A stretch of DNA of 64,000 nucleotides from Dokdonella sp. (GTDB taxonomy: Bacteria; Pseudomonadota; Gammaproteobacteria; Xanthomonadales; Rhodanobacteraceae), in contig JAHCAR010000007.1 of NCBI GenBank assembly GCA_019634795.1, positions 62,001 to 126,000 of the forward strand, written 5' to 3'. Both the position numbers and the translations under genes were made by a program. This document shows positions 63,366 to 64,000 of the stretch, in pieces; position 1 is the stretch's first letter, and each line of letters begins with the position of its first letter. Below the pieces are notes generated by a model. That model was given only the letters and a program-made list of their open reading frames with translations, ran no database searches and was not told where the DNA came from.

Positions 63366-64000
63366 TCAACGCGGCGCAACAGGATTCTTGGCCAGATGCT
63401 CGAGCTCGGCAACCAGCTTGTCCGGAGCCAGGGCGATCTGCGGTGCAACGCGCGAGCCATCGGAGGCGAGCATGGTCGGGGTGCCGTTGATGCCGATCTG
63501 ACGAGCGACCCGGGTCGACTCGGCAATTGGATTCTCGCAGGTCGCGTTGCCGGTCGGCGCACCGGTCATGGCTGCGCTGAAGGCGGTCTTGCGATCGATC
63601 GCGCACCACACGGCCTCGGCTTTCTTGTCGGCGCCGGGATGGATGTCGAGCGGCAGGAACACGTATTCGACGGCGATGCCGGCATCGTTGTAGGCCTGGA
63701 TCTGCTGGTGGAAGCGGCGGCAGAACGGACAATCGATGTCGGTGAAGACGGTGACCGAGTATTTCGGATCCTTAGGCGCGAAGATGATCCGCTTGTCGGG
63801 ACCGATCGCCTTCAGCGAGGCAAGCCGGGTCTTGGCCCGGGCCGCCTCGGTAATGTCACGACGGCTGTCGACGTCGATCGCGCTGCCATCGAGGACGTAG
63901 CGGCCATCCTTGCTGACATAGATGAACTGGCTGCCGACGATGGCCTCGTAGAAGCCCGGAATCACCGACTCCTGGACCACGTCGATCTTGACCTGGGGGG
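63366..64000 (-). CDS. DsbC-like disulfide isomerase paralogue, 5' end cut off by the window
   Basis: Second DsbC-type protein on the same strand; the start and signal peptide lie beyond base 64000. Visible parts: dimerisation segment SVIPGFYEAIVGSQFIYVSKDGRYVLDGSAIDV, thioredoxin active site CPFC in VTVFTDIDCPFCRRFHQQI, cis-Pro loop GINGTPTML and the extra Cys pair (WCAID ... TCENP). The active site differs from the CGYC of its neighbour, implying a different redox potential or partner. The spacing suggests the two genes are co-transcribed. Confidence 0.9.
   Translation of the reverse strand, partial: PQVKIDVVQESVIPGFYEAIVGSQFIYVSKDGRYVLDGSAIDVDSRRDITEAARAKTRLASLKAIGPDKRIIFAPKDPKYSVTVFTDIDCPFCRRFHQQIQAYNDAGIAVEYVFLPLDIHPGADKKAEAVWCAIDRKTAFSAAMTGAPTGNATCENPIAESTRVARQIGINGTPTMLASDGSRVAPQIALAPDKLVAELEHLAKNPVAPR

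Overview
The window reads as chromosomal DNA of a high-GC gammaproteobacterium of the Xanthomonadales (Lysobacterales), most likely a Rhodanobacteraceae/Dokdonella-like lineage. This is inferred from the type II secretion gene order E-F-G-H-I-J-K-L-M-N/C-D (the Xanthomonas xps order), tandem dsbC paralogues, lptD-surA-pdxA/ksgA-apaG-apaH synteny, a secreted protein ending in a '-RIFADGFD' tag, and dispersed short palindromic repeats of the type common in this order. I saw no rRNA, tRNA, phage, transposase or CRISPR array.

Layout. 1-9.2 kb: a cut-off LpqC-type esterase, a DUF985 cupin, a large secreted glycine-rich/propeller/GEVED protein, a convergent aspartyl beta-hydroxylase/TIGR03032 fusion, a histone H1-like protein and a small conserved-looking protein. 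9.2-14.7 kb: two UbiH-family ubiquinone hydroxylases, then a probable cobalamin-related run (histidine phosphatase, membrane protein, PduO-type adenosyltransferase) and an HDAC-family deacetylase. 14.7-22.8 kb: lptD, surA, pdxA, a reversed EamA transporter, ksgA, apaG and apaH. 22.8-23.5 kb: an array of 131-158 bp repeats running into the end of folA. 23.5-28.1 kb (minus strand): folA, thyA, lgt, an rlmI-type methyltransferase, terC-like and dgkA. 28.4-35.6 kb: a PAP2 phosphatase, a RegB/RegA-type redox two-component pair, tesA divergent from a ybbA-ybbP ABC transporter, a PilZ protein and a DUF486 protein. 35.7-41.3 kb (minus strand): a surface polysaccharide block (Wzm/Wzt exporter, methyltransferase, an unrecognised GT-A-like protein, a GT2 glycosyltransferase). 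41.7-46 kb: a periplasmic parvulin and two exported proteins of unknown function. 46.2-58.6 kb (minus strand): a complete type II secretion operon followed by a translationally coupled lipoprotein and preceded by a small membrane protein coupled to purL. 58.6-64 kb: purL and two DsbC-type disulfide isomerases.

How the genes fit together: much of the window is envelope biogenesis. LptD carries the tandem-Cys pair whose disulfides need periplasmic oxidation and isomerisation; SurA, a second parvulin and two DsbC proteins are nearby. Lgt would lipidate GspD and its neighbouring lipoprotein. Wzm/Wzt exports a capped polysaccharide. The type II secreton could export the exported proteins in the window.

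The most interesting points are the aspartyl-hydroxylase/TIGR03032 fusion, the lipoprotein coupled to the secretin gene, the unrecognised 621-aa protein in the polysaccharide block, and inverted-repeat elements that have inserted between secretion genes and, in short form, inside the purL reading frame. I see no wholly new multi-gene system that I could defend from sequence alone.
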